From contig NZ_PGVG01000002.1 of NCBI RefSeq assembly GCF_002795245.1, positions 124,001 to 188,000 of the forward strand: a stretch of 64,000 bases of DNA, written 5' to 3'. The translations under genes and the position numbers were made by a program. Under the pieces are notes generated by a model. That model ran no database searches and was not told where the DNA came from. It worked only from the letters and a program-made list of their open reading frames with translations. Positions within the stretch are counted from its first letter, which is position 1; each line of letters starts with the position of its first letter. This DNA is from Bradyrhizobium forestalis (GTDB taxonomy: Bacteria > Pseudomonadota > Alphaproteobacteria > Rhizobiales > Xanthobacteraceae). Below, in pieces: positions 27,772 to 37,134 of this stretch.

Positions 27772-28569
27772 TCAGCGCGTCTCCAGCCGCAGCCCATCAT
27801 AGGCCGGCACCACGCCAGCGGGCAGCGACTGCCTGATGACCTCGTAGTCGACGTCGGCGGTCATGTTCGTGATGACCGCGCGCTTCGGCTTGAAACGTTC
27901 GATCCACGACAGCGCGTCGTTGATGCTGAAATGGCTGACATGACCGGTGTAGCGCAACCCGTCGACGATCCAGAGCTCGAGATTTTCCAGCGCGCCCCAG
28001 CTCTCGCGCGGGATGTCGTTGAGATCTGGCGTGTAGGCGGCATCCCCAATGCGGTAGCCGAGCGCGGGAATGGCGCCGTGCTGCACCAGGAAGGCCGTCA
28101 TCGTCACCGCGCCGCCCTTCCCCAGGATGGTCTGGCTCTCCCCCGCCTCGATCGAATGCCGCGTCAGGATCGGCGGATAGTCGCTGCCCTCCGGCGAGAT
28201 GAAGCAATAGGAGAACCGCGCCATGATGTCCTTGGCGGTCGACTGGTTGAAATAGGTCGGGATGCGCCGGCGCATGTGCATGACGACCGAGCGTAGATCG
28301 TCCATGCCGTGGGTCTGATCGGCGTGCTCATGCGTCAGGAACACCGCGTCGATGTGGTCGACATTGGTCGAGAGCAATTGCTCGCGCAGGTCCGGCGAGG
28401 TGTCGATCACGATGCGTGTCGTGCCGTGCTCGGAGGTCCGTTCGACCAGCAGCGAGCAGCGGCGACGGCGGTTCTTGGGATTGTTGGGATCGCAGGCGCC
28501 CCAGCCGAGCGCCGGGCGCGGCACGCCGGCGGAGGAGCCGCAGCCCAGGATCGTCAGCGTCAACGTCAT
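27772..28569 (-). CDS. MBL-fold metallohydrolase (PhnP-like)
   Basis: A 265-residue metallo-beta-lactamase-fold hydrolase. It opens with TLTILGCGSSAGVPRPALGWGACDP, has the metal motif THEHADQTHGMDDLR (HxHxDH), a later ligand Asp in LNDIP/IVDGLR, and VSHFSINDALSWIERF. This layout is that of PhnP-type phosphodiesterases. In Rhizobiales it regularly follows tatD and metG, and here it lies 13 bp after tatD. The natural substrate, perhaps a cyclic phosphodiester, is not known from the sequence. Confidence 0.85.
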   Translation of the reverse strand: MTLTLTILGCGSSAGVPRPALGWGACDPNNPKNRRRRCSLLVERTSEHGTTRIVIDTSPDLREQLLSTNVDHIDAVFLTHEHADQTHGMDDLRSVVMHMRRRIPTYFNQSTAKDIMARFSYCFISPEGSDYPPILTRHSIEAGESQTILGKGGAVTMTAFLVQHGAIPALGYRIGDAAYTPDLNDIPRESWGALENLELWIVDGLRYTGHVSHFSINDALSWIERFKPKRAVITNMTADVDYEVIRQSLPAGVVPAYDGLRLETR

Positions 28570-28582
28570 GTGGTCCCCAGTC

Positions 28583-29359
28583 TCAAGCTCTCACCTTCGA
28601 GAACAGGCGGAAGAAGTTTTCGCTTGTTTGGCGCGAGATTTCGTCAAGCGACACGCCGCGAGTCTCGGCGAGCACCTTTGCGACCTCGATCACATAAGCG
28701 GGTTCGTTGCGCTTGCCCCGGAACTTGCCCGGCGCAAGATAGGGCGAGTCCGTTTCAACCAGGATACGATCGGATGGCAGTTCGGCCGCAAGCGCACGCA
28801 GGGCGTCCGATTTCTTGAAGGTCAGGATTCCCGTGAAACCGATATAGAGCCCGAGCGACACGGCCTTCAGCGCAAGCTCACGCCCGCCCGTGTAACAATG
28901 CAGCACGGCACGAAACGATCCCTTTGCCACCTCGTCTTCCAGAATGCGCGCGCAGTCCTCGTCGGCCTCGCGGGTATGGATCACCAGCGGCAGGCCGGTG
29001 GCGCGGGCGGCGGCGATATGAGCGCGAAAGCCCCTCGCCTGCGCTTCCGGCGAGCCGTTGTCGTAGAAATAATCGAGCCCGGCTTCGCCGAGCGCGACGA
29101 CCTTGGGGTGCTGCGTCAGCGCGATCAACTCGTCCGGCGCGATGCCGTCCTCCTCGTCCGCATTGTGCGGATGGGTGCCGACCGAGCAATAGACGTCGTC
29201 GTAGCGTTCGGCGATCGCGAGCAGGTCCTTCAGCCGCCGCACCCGCGTCGAGATCGTGACCATGCGTGCGATGCCGGCCGCTCGCGCCCGCGACACGATC
29301 CCATCGAGATCGTCCGCGAAGTCTGGAAAATCCAGGTGGCAGTGGCTGTCGACCAGCAT
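28583..29359 (-). CDS. tatD: TatD family hydrolase (DNase)
   Basis: TIM-barrel metal-dependent hydrolase of 258 residues. Motifs are VDSHCHLDF at the N-terminus (HxH ligands), VALGEAGLDYFYD, LVIHTREADED, LHCYTGG and VETDSPYLAP. These match the YcfH/TatD group, 3'-5' exonucleases acting in DNA repair or tRNA-aminoacyl quality control. The ATG at 29359 gives the family start. It is 13 bp downstream of metG on the same strand, a pairing (metG-tatD) conserved across many bacteria. Confidence 0.92.
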   Translation of the reverse strand: MLVDSHCHLDFPDFADDLDGIVSRARAAGIARMVTISTRVRRLKDLLAIAERYDDVYCSVGTHPHNADEEDGIAPDELIALTQHPKVVALGEAGLDYFYDNGSPEAQARGFRAHIAAARATGLPLVIHTREADEDCARILEDEVAKGSFRAVLHCYTGGRELALKAVSLGLYIGFTGILTFKKSDALRALAAELPSDRILVETDSPYLAPGKFRGKRNEPAYVIEVAKVLAETRGVSLDEISRQTSENFFRLFSKVRA

Positions 29360-29372
29360 CGCGCGAGCGCCT

Positions 29373-31346
29373 TCAGGCCGCCGGCTCGACGTAGCGCGGG
29401 AACGCCGGCGTCGGCGCCGGCAGCGTCGAACCGGGCGCGATGCGCTTGGCGCCGCCGAGCGCCGCAAAGCTGCGCTCGTCCGCAGGAATGCCGAGGCTGT
29501 CGAGCAGCAATCCCGAGGCTGTCGGCATCGCGGGCTGAGCCAGGATCGCGATCTGGCGCACGACTTCGGCGGTGACGTAGAGCACCGTCTTCTGCCTCGC
29601 AGGATCCGTCTTGGCGAGCGCCCACGGCGCCTCGCCCGCAAAATAGCGGTTGGCCTCCGCGACCACGGCCCAGACGGCGTTCAGCCATTGATGGATCTGC
29701 TGCGTCGCCATGGCCTCACGGGACGCTGCGATCATGCCGTCGGCCATCGCCAGGATCGCCTTGTCGTTGTCGCTGAAGTCGCCGGGCTCCGGCAGCACGC
29801 CGCCGAGCTGCTTTGCGATCATCGACAGCGAGCGCTGCGCGAGGTTGCCGAGATCGTTGGCGAGATCGGCGTTGATGCGCGCGACGATCGCCTCGTGATT
29901 GTAATTGCCGTCCTGGCCGAACGGCACCTCGCGCAGGAAGAAATAGCGCATCTGGTCGACGCCATACTGGTCGGCGAGGTTGAAGGGATCGACGACGTTG
30001 CCGACCGACTTCGACATCTTCTCGCCCCTGTTGAACAGGAAGCCGTGGGCATAGACCCGCTTCGGCAACGGAATCCCGGCCGACAGAAGGAAGGCCGGCC
30101 AATACACCGCATGGAAGCGGATGATGTCCTTGCCGATGATGTGCACGTCGGCAGGCCAATAGCGCCAGTTCTCGTCGCTCTCATCGGGGAAGCCGACGCC
30201 GGTGATGTAGTTGGTCAGCGCGTCGACCCAGACATACATGACGTGCTCTTCATCGCCAGGCACCTTCACGCCCCAATCGAAGGTGGTGCGCGAGATCGAG
30301 AGATCGCGCAGGCCGCCTCTGACGAAGCTCACCACCTCGTTCTTGCGGGAGTCCGGCCCGATGAAATCAGGGTGATCCGCATAGAGCTTGAGCAGCTTGT
30401 CCTGGTACGCCGAGAGACGGAAGAAATAGCTCTTCTCCTCGACCCACTCAACCGGCGTGCCCTGCGGTCCGAGCCGCACGCCGTCCTCGTTCAGGCGCGT
30501 CTCGTCCTCGGCGTAATACGCTTCGTCGCGCACGGAGTACCAGCCGGCATAGATGTCGGCATAGATGTCGCCGTTCGCTTCCATGCGCCGCCAGATCTCC
30601 TGGCTGGAGCGGTGATGCTGCTCCTCTGTGGTGCGGATGAAGCGGTCGAACGACACGTTCAGACGCTCGTCCATCTCCTTGAAGCGGCCGGCATTGCGAG
30701 CGGCGAGCGCGGAGGCGGACATGCCTTCACTGGCCGCCGTCTGAACCATCTTCTGACCGTGCTCGTCGGTGCCGGTCAGGAAGAACACGTCCTTGCCGTC
30801 GAGCCGCGCAAAGCGCGCCAGCACGTCGGTCGCGATCGCCTCATAGGCGTGACCGATATGCGGGCTACCGTTGGGATAGGCGATCGCGGTCGTGATGTAG
30901 AAGACGTTGTCGCGCGCGGGAGCGACAACGGGCGCGGCGGCTTGCGGAGCCGTGACGGGCTTTTGCGCACGCGGGGTCTTGGGTTTCGATACCTTGGGCT
31001 TCACAGCCTTCGGCGGCGTTACGACAGGAGCCGGTGCGGCGGTCACGGCAGGCGCAGCCGGCTTTTTCGCGACCTTCTTCGCCGGAGCCTTGGCCGGCTT
31101 CTTAGCAGCCGATTTCGTCGAAGCCTTCTTGGCGACGACCTGCTTCTTCGCAGCCCTCTTGCCGGCCTTCTTTGCGGCGCCCTTCTTCACGCTCTTCTTG
31201 GCGGCAGCCTTCTTGGTCTTCTTGACCTTCTTGGCGGCTTTGCTCGCGCGCGTCTTCACGGCCTTCTTCGCAGCCTTCCTGGCAGCGTTCTTGGCAGCCT
31301 GCTTGCCGCTCTTGCGTTTGACGGTCTTCTTAGCTCGCGTTGCCAC
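29373..31346 (-). CDS. metG: methionyl-tRNA synthetase with N-terminal H1-like tail
   Basis: Charges tRNA-Met with methionine in the cytosol. The catalytic core begins at [13 protein letters not shown], shows HIGH as PHIGHAYE, and the KMSKS loop as [10 protein letters not shown]. No zinc-binding CxxC is seen in the connective domain ([15 protein letters not shown]), as in the short, zinc-free MetG type. The core is preceded by about 147 residues dominated by Lys, Ala and Pro (for example [20 protein letters not shown]), resembling a histone H1 tail. The start chosen is the second of two tandem GTGs, 7 nt after AAAGGA. Whether the tail is always translated is open: no good ATG lies at the core start. 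Confidence 0.88.
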   Translation of the reverse strand: MATRAKKTVKRKSGKQAAKNAARKAAKKAVKTRASKAAKKVKKTKKAAAKKSVKKGAAKKAGKRAAKKQVVAKKASTKSAAKKPAKAPAKKVAKKPAAPAVTAAPAPVVTPPKAVKPKVSKPKTPRAQKPVTAPQAAAPVVAPARDNVFYITTAIAYPNGSPHIGHAYEAIATDVLARFARLDGKDVFFLTGTDEHGQKMVQTAASEGMSASALAARNAGRFKEMDERLNVSFDRFIRTTEEQHHRSSQEIWRRMEANGDIYADIYAGWYSVRDEAYYAEDETRLNEDGVRLGPQGTPVEWVEEKSYFFRLSAYQDKLLKLYADHPDFIGPDSRKNEVVSFVRGGLRDLSISRTTFDWGVKVPGDEEHVMYVWVDALTNYITGVGFPDESDENWRYWPADVHIIGKDIIRFHAVYWPAFLLSAGIPLPKRVYAHGFLFNRGEKMSKSVGNVVDPFNLADQYGVDQMRYFFLREVPFGQDGNYNHEAIVARINADLANDLGNLAQRSLSMIAKQLGGVLPEPGDFSDNDKAILAMADGMIAASREAMATQQIHQWLNAVWAVVAEANRYFAGEAPWALAKTDPARQKTVLYVTAEVVRQIAILAQPAMPTASGLLLDSLGIPADERSFAALGGAKRIAPGSTLPAPTPAFPRYVEPAA

Positions 31347-31408
31347 CACGAATTCCTTTACCGGCTTTCTCGAAATCTGGAAACGAACCTGCGTTAGGTT
31401 ATTGTCTT

Positions 31409-31457
31409 GAGCATGATCCCTTCGGAAAACCGCTCCGCACTTTTCCGGATCATGCTC
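31409..31457. repeat. palindromic repeat (GAGCATGATCC family)
   Basis: GAGCATGATCC-cttc-GGAAAA (31409-31429) is the complement of TTTTCC-GGATCATGCTC (31441-31457), apart from a 4-nt bulge. This palindrome is one I recognise as widespread between genes in Bradyrhizobium and Rhodopseudomonas. It sits between holB and metG and its right edge touches the holB stop codon, so it may affect transcript stability or readthrough. Confidence 0.7.
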
Positions 31458-32503
31458 TAGCGCGTTGCGTCCGCCAGCCAGCCGAACACCGAGAAAACCA
31501 AGGGCTTTCGCTCCAGATTGTAGGTTTCGGTGTCGCGCGCGGCGCGGACGATCTTTTCCCATACCTCAGCTAGGCGCGCAAGGCGCGGCAGGTTCTGGTT
31601 GGCATTGGCCTCATCCGCATGCAGGCGCTCCGCGATCCAGCGGTCGATGCCGTCGATGAAGGCGGCAAGCGCGACGCGATCGCTGCCGCCGAGCGAATCG
31701 CCGAGCGTGTGCAATTCGCGCGGATCGACCTGCGGCAGGCGCGCGAGCAGCGCCGCCGTGCGCTGCTGAAGCTTCAAGGCGTCGCCACCGAGCAGCGTCA
31801 GGGCCCGTGCAACGCTCCCCTCGGAGGCCTCGGCCGCCTCGCCCAGCGCGGGATCGTTCGGATCGAGCTCGGCCGCCGAAGCGGCAGCCCCGATCACATC
31901 ATCCGTGGCGAGCGGCCGCAGGCGCAGCTTGCGGCAGCGCGACTGGATCGTGGCGAGCACCCGCGCGGGCGCGTGGCTCACCAGCAGGAACAGCGATTGC
32001 TGCGGCGGCTCTTCGAGAATTTTCAGAAGTGCGTTGGCCGCGTTTGGATTGAGCTCGTCGACCGTGTCGACGATGCAGACGCGCCAGCCTTCGGCCGCCG
32101 CGGTCGAGCCGAAGAACGCGATCGTCTCGCGCGTCTCGTCCACGGTGATCACGGTGCGCATCACGCCGCGATCGTTGGCGGTACGCTCCAGCGTCAGCAG
32201 GCCGCCATGCGAGCCGGCCGCCACCTGCCGCGCCACGGCGTCGTCTGGATCGATCGCGAGGTCTCCGGCGCGCTGCACGGCCGGCGAAAGCGGCTGAGGA
32301 TGGGCGAGCACGAAGCGCGCCATGCGATAAGCCAGCGTCGCCTTGCCGATCCCTTGCGGTCCGCCGATCAGCCAGGCATGCGGAATGCGCCCGCTGCGAT
32401 AGGCCGCAAGCAGCGCGGCCTCGGCCTCACGATGGCCGAACAGCCGCGACGTCTCGCGCGGATGCGGAATGGCGGTTTCGCGGTCGGCCTGACGCGCCCT
32501 CAT
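31457..32503 (-). CDS. holB: DNA polymerase III subunit delta'
   Basis: Clamp-loader subunit of 348 residues. An AAA+ module begins [42 protein letters not shown], in which the usual GKS/T reads GKA, consistent with delta' not hydrolysing [22 protein letters not shown] and the sensor-1 [22 protein letters not shown] are diagnostic of the delta'/gamma family. The ATG at 32503 overlaps the tmk stop in an ATGA arrangement. It belongs to the dacA-tmk-holB-metG-tatD block, with a repeat and 110 bp separating it from metG. Confidence 0.93.
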   Translation of the reverse strand: MRARQADRETAIPHPRETSRLFGHREAEAALLAAYRSGRIPHAWLIGGPQGIGKATLAYRMARFVLAHPQPLSPAVQRAGDLAIDPDDAVARQVAAGSHGGLLTLERTANDRGVMRTVITVDETRETIAFFGSTAAAEGWRVCIVDTVDELNPNAANALLKILEEPPQQSLFLLVSHAPARVLATIQSRCRKLRLRPLATDDVIGAAASAAELDPNDPALGEAAEASEGSVARALTLLGGDALKLQQRTAALLARLPQVDPRELHTLGDSLGGSDRVALAAFIDGIDRWIAERLHADEANANQNLPRLARLAEVWEKIVRAARDTETYNLERKPLVFSVFGWLADATR

Positions 32504-33186
32504 GCGGAAATCACCGACGCAGGCGTGGGGAGCAGACGCTCGCGCAGCGCGGTCCAGACGCGCCCGGCGACCGTGTCCGGGTCGGAATTGGCGTCGATCA
32601 GCACGCAGCGCGCGGGATCCTCCGCCGCGATCTTGCGATAGGCCTCGCGCAGGCCCTGGTGGAAGCTGAGCTTCTCGGCCTCGAACCTGTCGGGCGCTCC
32701 GCTGCCGCGGCGCGCGGCGGCGCGCTGCAGGCCGATCTCGACCGGCAAATCGAGGATGATGGTGAGATCGGGCTTGAGATCGCCGATGGTGACCCTTTGC
32801 ATGGCGTTGATCAGGCCCTCGGGCACGCGGCCAAGGCTGCCCTGATAGGCCCGCGTCGAGTCGGCGAAGCGGTCGCACAGCACCCAGACGCCCTGGCTCA
32901 GCGCCGGCTGGATCACGGTGCGGACATGGTCATCGCGCGCGGCGGCAAACAGCAGCGTCTCGGCCTCGGGGCCGAGCAGCTTGCCCATGCCCGACAGCAC
33001 CAGATGACGCATGATCTCGGCGCCCGGCGAGCCGCCCGGCTCACGGGTGACCCGGATGCGCAGCTTTGCCGCCTTGAGGCGGTCAGCGAGCTTCTTGATC
33101 TGGGTCGACTTGCCCGTGCCCTCGCCGCCTTCAAAGGTGATGAAGCGTCCGCGTCCGGACGGCCGCTGTGCCGCGCTCTCACTCAT
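32500..33186 (-). CDS. tmk: thymidylate kinase
   Basis: Phosphorylates dTMP to dTDP for DNA synthesis; 228 residues. The P-loop FEGGEGTGKSTQ, the DRx-like VLCDRFADSTRAYQG and the TREPGGSPGAE motif are all present, with an Arg-rich lid (QRAAARRGSGAPDRFE). It sits 2 bp after the dacA-like gene and overlaps holB by 4 bp, the tmk-holB order seen in most bacteria. Confidence 0.95.
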   Translation of the reverse strand: MSESAAQRPSGRGRFITFEGGEGTGKSTQIKKLADRLKAAKLRIRVTREPGGSPGAEIMRHLVLSGMGKLLGPEAETLLFAAARDDHVRTVIQPALSQGVWVLCDRFADSTRAYQGSLGRVPEGLINAMQRVTIGDLKPDLTIILDLPVEIGLQRAAARRGSGAPDRFEAEKLSFHQGLREAYRKIAAEDPARCVLIDANSDPDTVAGRVWTALRERLLPTPASVISA

Positions 33187-33188
33187 GA

Positions 33189-34451
33189 TCAGAGCTTCTC
33201 GGCGCCCGCTCGGAACATGCCGATCACGAGCTCGCTGGCGCCGTCGATCGCGCGGCGCATGGTCGAGCCGGTACCGATCGCTTCGGCGGCATAGACCGGC
33301 GTTTCGACCGCGATGTTGCCGCTGCGCCAGACCTTGACCACGCCGACCCGCTGGCCGGCCTCGACCGGCGCGCGCACCGGGCCGCTATATACGATGCGCG
33401 CAATCAGCTTGTCGCTGCCATTCTTGTGCACCATCACCTTCACCGGCGTCTTGGCGACGAGCTTGACCGAGCGGCTCTCGCCGCCGAACACCTTGGCGTA
33501 GCCGACCGGCTGCTCGGCCGCGATCAAGGTGCGGGTCTCGAAATTGCGGAAGCCCCATTCCAGCATCTTCTTGGCTTCCGTGGCGCGATCCTCGGGGTCA
33601 TCGAGACCGTTGACGACGACGATCAGCCGCGTGCCGTTCTGCACGGCCGAGCCCACCATGCCATAGCCGCCTTCCTTGGTGTAGCCGGTCTTGAGACCGT
33701 CAGCGCCTTCCATCGAATTGAGCAGCGGATTGCGGTTGGGCTGGCGGATCTTGTTCCAGGTGAACTCCTTCTCGCCGAACAGTTTGTAGTATTCGGGGAA
33801 GTCGAGAATGATATGCCGGGCGAGGATGCCGAGCTCGCGCACCGTCATCTTGTTGCCGGGGTCGGGCAAGCCATTGGAATTGGCGAAGGTCGATCTGGTG
33901 AGGCCGAGCTCGCGCGCACGCTTGGTCATGAAATCGGCGGCAAAGATCCGCTCATTGCCCGCCATGGCTTCGGCCAGTGCAATGCAGGCGTCGTTACCGC
34001 TCTGGATGATCGCGCCGTGGAGGAGGTCGTCGACCGAGACCTTGCTGTTGATGGCGGCGAACATGGTGGAGCCGCCCGAGGGCGCCCCGCCCCGGCGCCA
34101 GGCGTTCTCGCTGATCCGGTACTCATCGGTCAGCTTGATGTCGCCCTTCTTGATGGCGTTGAAGACGACCTCTGCCGTCATCAGCTTCATCATGCTGGAG
34201 GGCGCGCGCAGCTCGTCGGCGTTCTTCTCGAACAGCACGCTGCCTGAGGAGGCTTCGATCAGGATCGCGGTCGGGGCATCGCCATCGAAGCCGACATCTT
34301 CCGCCTTCTTGGCGCCCTGGACGCTCTGGTTGGCAGCATAGAGCGCCCCGCCCCAGCCGATGCCAGCCACCAAAACCGTTGCGATCAGCCCGCGCGCCAG
34401 CGCGCCGGCGCGGAGCCAGTTGCGACGAAGCAAAGGAAGACGAAATGCCAT
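33189..34451 (-). CDS. D-alanyl-D-alanine carboxypeptidase (PBP5/6 family)
   Basis: Penicillin-binding protein of 420 residues that trims the terminal D-Ala of peptidoglycan stem peptides in the periplasm. A signal/anchor helix (GALARGLIATVLVAGIGWGGALY) precedes the catalytic domain. The active site is SMMK (86-89, SxxK), SGNDA (SxN) and KTGYTKEGG (KTG). A C-terminal beta-rich domain ends with a short hydrophobic/amphipathic tail, as in DacA/DacC. It is first of the tmk-holB run. The divergent epoxide hydrolase starts 154 bp away. Confidence 0.9.
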   Translation of the reverse strand: MAFRLPLLRRNWLRAGALARGLIATVLVAGIGWGGALYAANQSVQGAKKAEDVGFDGDAPTAILIEASSGSVLFEKNADELRAPSSMMKLMTAEVVFNAIKKGDIKLTDEYRISENAWRRGGAPSGGSTMFAAINSKVSVDDLLHGAIIQSGNDACIALAEAMAGNERIFAADFMTKRARELGLTRSTFANSNGLPDPGNKMTVRELGILARHIILDFPEYYKLFGEKEFTWNKIRQPNRNPLLNSMEGADGLKTGYTKEGGYGMVGSAVQNGTRLIVVVNGLDDPEDRATEAKKMLEWGFRNFETRTLIAAEQPVGYAKVFGGESRSVKLVAKTPVKVMVHKNGSDKLIARIVYSGPVRAPVEAGQRVGVVKVWRSGNIAVETPVYAAEAIGTGSTMRRAIDGASELVIGMFRAGAEKL

Positions 34452-34605
34452 GGCGAAGCCCTGAGAGAGGCCTTCTAACAGTTGGAACAGATGCGAACAA
34501 CACGCGGTTCGACGCCTGCCCCTGAGATTGCACGATTCTCGCCGCGCCCCTATCGTAGCGCCTCATGTTTCCCGACCAAACCCCTGAAACAAGGCGGAAA
34601 AGCGA

Positions 34606-35562
34606 ATGTCCTCAACCCGCATGATCAAGACCAACGGGGTCGAGCTGTTCGTCCGCGAAGCCGGCCAGGGTCCGCTGGTGGTGCTGTGCCATGGCTGGCC
34701 GGAACTGTCCTACTCCTGGCGTCACCAGATCCCCGCGCTCGCCGGGGCCGGGTTTCACGTCGTCGCCCCCGACATGCGCGGCTACGGCCAGAGCGCGGCG
34801 CCACCCGATGTGAACGCTTACTCGATCTTCGACACGGTCGGCGACGTCGTCGGCCTCGTCCAGGCGCTGGGCGAAACCAAGGCAATGGTGGTCGGCCACG
34901 ACTGGGGCGCGCCGGTCGCCTGGCACGCGGCGCTGTTCCGGCCCGACATCTTCACCGCAGTCGCGGGCTTGAGCGTGCCGCCGCCGTTCCGCGGCCGCGG
35001 CAGGCCGCTCGACCTGTTGCGCCAGGGCGGCGTCACCAATTTCTACTGGCAGTATTTTCAGATACCCGGCGTCGCCGAGGCCGAGCTCGAGCGTGACGTC
35101 GCCCGCACCATGCGCGTCATCCTTGGCGGACGGGGCCTCGCCGATCCCACCGCGGCCATGTTCGTGCAGGAGGGCAAGGGCTTTCTCAGCCATGCGGGCG
35201 CCGAGGAGCCGCTGCCCGGCTGGCTGAGCGAGGCTGATCTGGCCTATTTCACCGAAAGCTTCCGCAAGTCCGGCTTCCGCGGCGGGCTGAACTGGTACCG
35301 CAACATCGACCGCAATTGGGAGCTGACCGCGCCCTGGCAGGACGCGCAGATTCACCAGCCTTCCCTGTTCATCGCAGGCTCAAAAGACGCAGTGATCACC
35401 GGCCTGATCGGGGCCAAGCGCGTCAACGAGCTCGAGCGGGTGCTGCCCAATCTCAAGGGTAAGCTGATCCTCGACGGCGCCGGCCATTGGGTGCAGCAGG
35501 AGCGGCACGACGAGGTGAACGCGGCGCTGATAACGTTCTTGAAGGCGAGCGCGGCTCAGTAG
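34606..35562 (+). CDS. epoxide hydrolase-type alpha/beta hydrolase
   Basis: A 318-residue alpha/beta-hydrolase of the epoxide hydrolase branch. It has HGWPE (oxyanion region, 29-33), DMRGYGQS, the nucleophile D99 in GHDWGAPVAW, a lid with WYRNIDRNWE that can supply the epoxide-activating Tyr, and the catalytic His in GAGHWVQQE. It probably opens an epoxide to a diol in the cytosol. It lies on the opposite strand inside a rlpA/dacA neighbourhood and its last 7 bp overlap the end of rlpA. The base composition is like its neighbours. Confidence 0.88.
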   Translation: MSSTRMIKTNGVELFVREAGQGPLVVLCHGWPELSYSWRHQIPALAGAGFHVVAPDMRGYGQSAAPPDVNAYSIFDTVGDVVGLVQALGETKAMVVGHDWGAPVAWHAALFRPDIFTAVAGLSVPPPFRGRGRPLDLLRQGGVTNFYWQYFQIPGVAEAELERDVARTMRVILGGRGLADPTAAMFVQEGKGFLSHAGAEEPLPGWLSEADLAYFTESFRKSGFRGGLNWYRNIDRNWELTAPWQDAQIHQPSLFIAGSKDAVITGLIGAKRVNELERVLPNLKGKLILDGAGHWVQQERHDEVNAALITFLKASAAQ

Positions 35563-36482
35563 AGCCCACGGCCGCTCAGGATGCTGCGGGCCTCGGCGGC
35601 GCCATCGCCCGACGAGGGAGCGCTCTCGCTCGCATAGCGGCCGTCCTCGTCATAGGACACCGCGCGGGCGTTCTGCAGCGCCCGGCCCCGACTGCGGCTC
35701 GAGGCCGACATTTCCGAGGTCGCGTTGAGCGAGGCCATATCGGCCGAGCTGTTGCCGAGATTATAGGGCCGCCCTTCCGGCATCGGCACCTCGCCGCGAA
35801 TGGCGCCACGGGTCGAGGACGGCAGCTCCGGCACGAACGGCTTGGCCGAGGCGACCCGGACCATCGAGGGCGATGGCGCCGGAACGCCGGTGCGCAAGGT
35901 CGCCAGAAGCTGGCGGTCGTCGGAACCCTCAAGCGGCGCCCGGCCGACATATTCGACCCGGACCCTGGCGACGCCATTGCCTTTGAATTCAAGCAGTTCG
36001 GCGGCCTTGTTCGAGACATCAATGAGGCGGTTGCCGTGATAGGGCCCGCGATCATTGACACGGACGATCAGCGACTTGCCGTTCGAGGTGTTGGTCACCC
36101 GCGCGTAGGACGGCATCGGCAGGGTCGGATGCGCCGCGGTCAGCGAGGTCATGTCGAACACTTCGCCGTTGGCGGTCAGGCGGCCGTGGAAATCATCACC
36201 GTACCAGGACGCCATGCCCTCGGCGCGGTAGTTGACGTCCTCCTCCGGCACGTAGGTCTTACCGGCCACGACATAGGGCTTGCCGACGCGATAGGTGCCG
36301 CCGCCCTTCGGGACCGGATCGCCCCAGGCGACGACCCGGGGGCTCGAGGACACGCCGTATTTCGGATCGACGCGGCTGGCGAACTTGTTGGAGGAGGCGC
36401 AATTGGCGAGGACAACGCACGTCGCGACCGCCGCAACACCGCGCGCGGCCCGCAAAACCGAATCTGACTGTCGGATCCCCAT
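35556..36482 (-). CDS. rlpA: septal ring lytic transglycosylase RlpA-like lipoprotein
   Basis: Outer-membrane lipoprotein of 308 residues that cleaves naked peptidoglycan glycan strands. The lipobox is VLANC (Cys near residue 27). The double-psi beta-barrel has EGMASWYGDDFHGRLTANGEVFDM and VRVNDRGPYHGNRLIDVSNKAAELL, with catalytic His and Asp in place. The C-terminus is Ser/Ala/Arg-rich and lacks a clear SPOR domain. The frame extends 132 bp upstream, but the ATG at 36482 gives a proper lipoprotein signal and has GGGG before it. Confidence 0.88.
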   Translation of the reverse strand: MGIRQSDSVLRAARGVAAVATCVVLANCASSNKFASRVDPKYGVSSSPRVVAWGDPVPKGGGTYRVGKPYVVAGKTYVPEEDVNYRAEGMASWYGDDFHGRLTANGEVFDMTSLTAAHPTLPMPSYARVTNTSNGKSLIVRVNDRGPYHGNRLIDVSNKAAELLEFKGNGVARVRVEYVGRAPLEGSDDRQLLATLRTGVPAPSPSMVRVASAKPFVPELPSSTRGAIRGEVPMPEGRPYNLGNSSADMASLNATSEMSASSRSRGRALQNARAVSYDEDGRYASESAPSSGDGAAEARSILSGRGLY

Positions 36483-36842
36483 GTGCCCCAAATACCACTT
36501 CGCCGGAGGCGTACCCACCCCGCCTTGGCTACGGGGAAGCGCTGTCCGGTCCTTCTGATTCCGAGACGGCCCACCACCGCGTCGGAAGTGGTAAGGATAA
36601 CGCAACCCGAACACGGCGGAAATGGGGAGCCCGCAGCGATCACGCCGGGATGGTAAACGCGAGGTTCGCTTCTCCCCGTTGATCTACGGAACCTGGGTGC
36701 CCTGCTCTGTGCCAAGGCTGGACATTCTGTTGCGCCAAATCCTCACTCCACCCCCATTGTCACCCCGCTCACCGAAATTCTTTTGACTGTGCAAGGCCGC
36801 ACGCGTTCTCTCGGATGCAAGGGCGGGATTTGGAATTTAACG
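36483..36842. other. non-coding gap upstream of rlpA
   Basis: These 360 bp separate rlpA from a small plus-strand gene. I see no tRNA, repeat or supportable gene. The part near rlpA should contain its promoter, and the AATTTAA stretch just before 36843 may belong to the small gene. Confidence 0.5.
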
Positions 36843-36932
36843 ATGATCGAGACGGTTTCGGCACTGATGGGTCTGGTAAGCGCGGGGATCTTCCTGGCCC
36901 ATGCGTTTGAAGGTTATCGCACGAGGGCCTGA
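36843..36932 (+). CDS. 29-residue small membrane protein
   Basis: ATG ATC GAG opens a 29-codon frame with one hydrophobic helix (VSALMGLVSAGIFLAHAF) flanked by an acidic N-terminus and a basic end (EGYRTRA). The form is that of single-span micro-proteins common in Bradyrhizobium. I think a near-identical peptide is annotated in related genomes, but could not check this. A GGA lies 11 nt before the start. It is 103 bp upstream of another micro-protein on the same strand. Confidence 0.5.
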   Translation: MIETVSALMGLVSAGIFLAHAFEGYRTRA

Positions 36933-37035
36933 TGGCATTCGCGCGGGCGGCAAGCATCACCTCTTTCAAGGCAGCGCGTTCGGACAATTTTGATCGATCC
37001 GATCGAGCATCGAAGACGAGAGCGGCAGGTGTCCC

Positions 37036-37134
37036 ATGCGTAATCATGACCTCGTATCCGATGGCTTCCTGGCATTGACCGCGGGCGGCTTGGTGCTGCT
37101 CTGCTCGAGCCTCGTCGCTCTTGCGTTTGCCTGA
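37036..37134 (+). CDS. 32-residue small membrane protein
   Basis: A 32-codon frame from ATG to TGA encodes MRNHDLVSDG followed by a hydrophobic helix (FLALTAGGLVLLCSSLVALAFA) that runs to the C-terminus. AGG lies 7 nt before the start. The single-helix design with a short polar N-terminus resembles other micro-proteins in this region. No function can be assigned. Confidence is limited by its length. Confidence 0.45.
   Translation: MRNHDLVSDGFLALTAGGLVLLCSSLVALAFA

Noticed and set aside
29256..31397. 713-codon open frame antisense to metG and tatD
   Set aside because: It is the complement of two intact genes, and its C-terminal Leu/Arg/Ser-rich repeats are just the complement of the Lys/Ala-rich tail.
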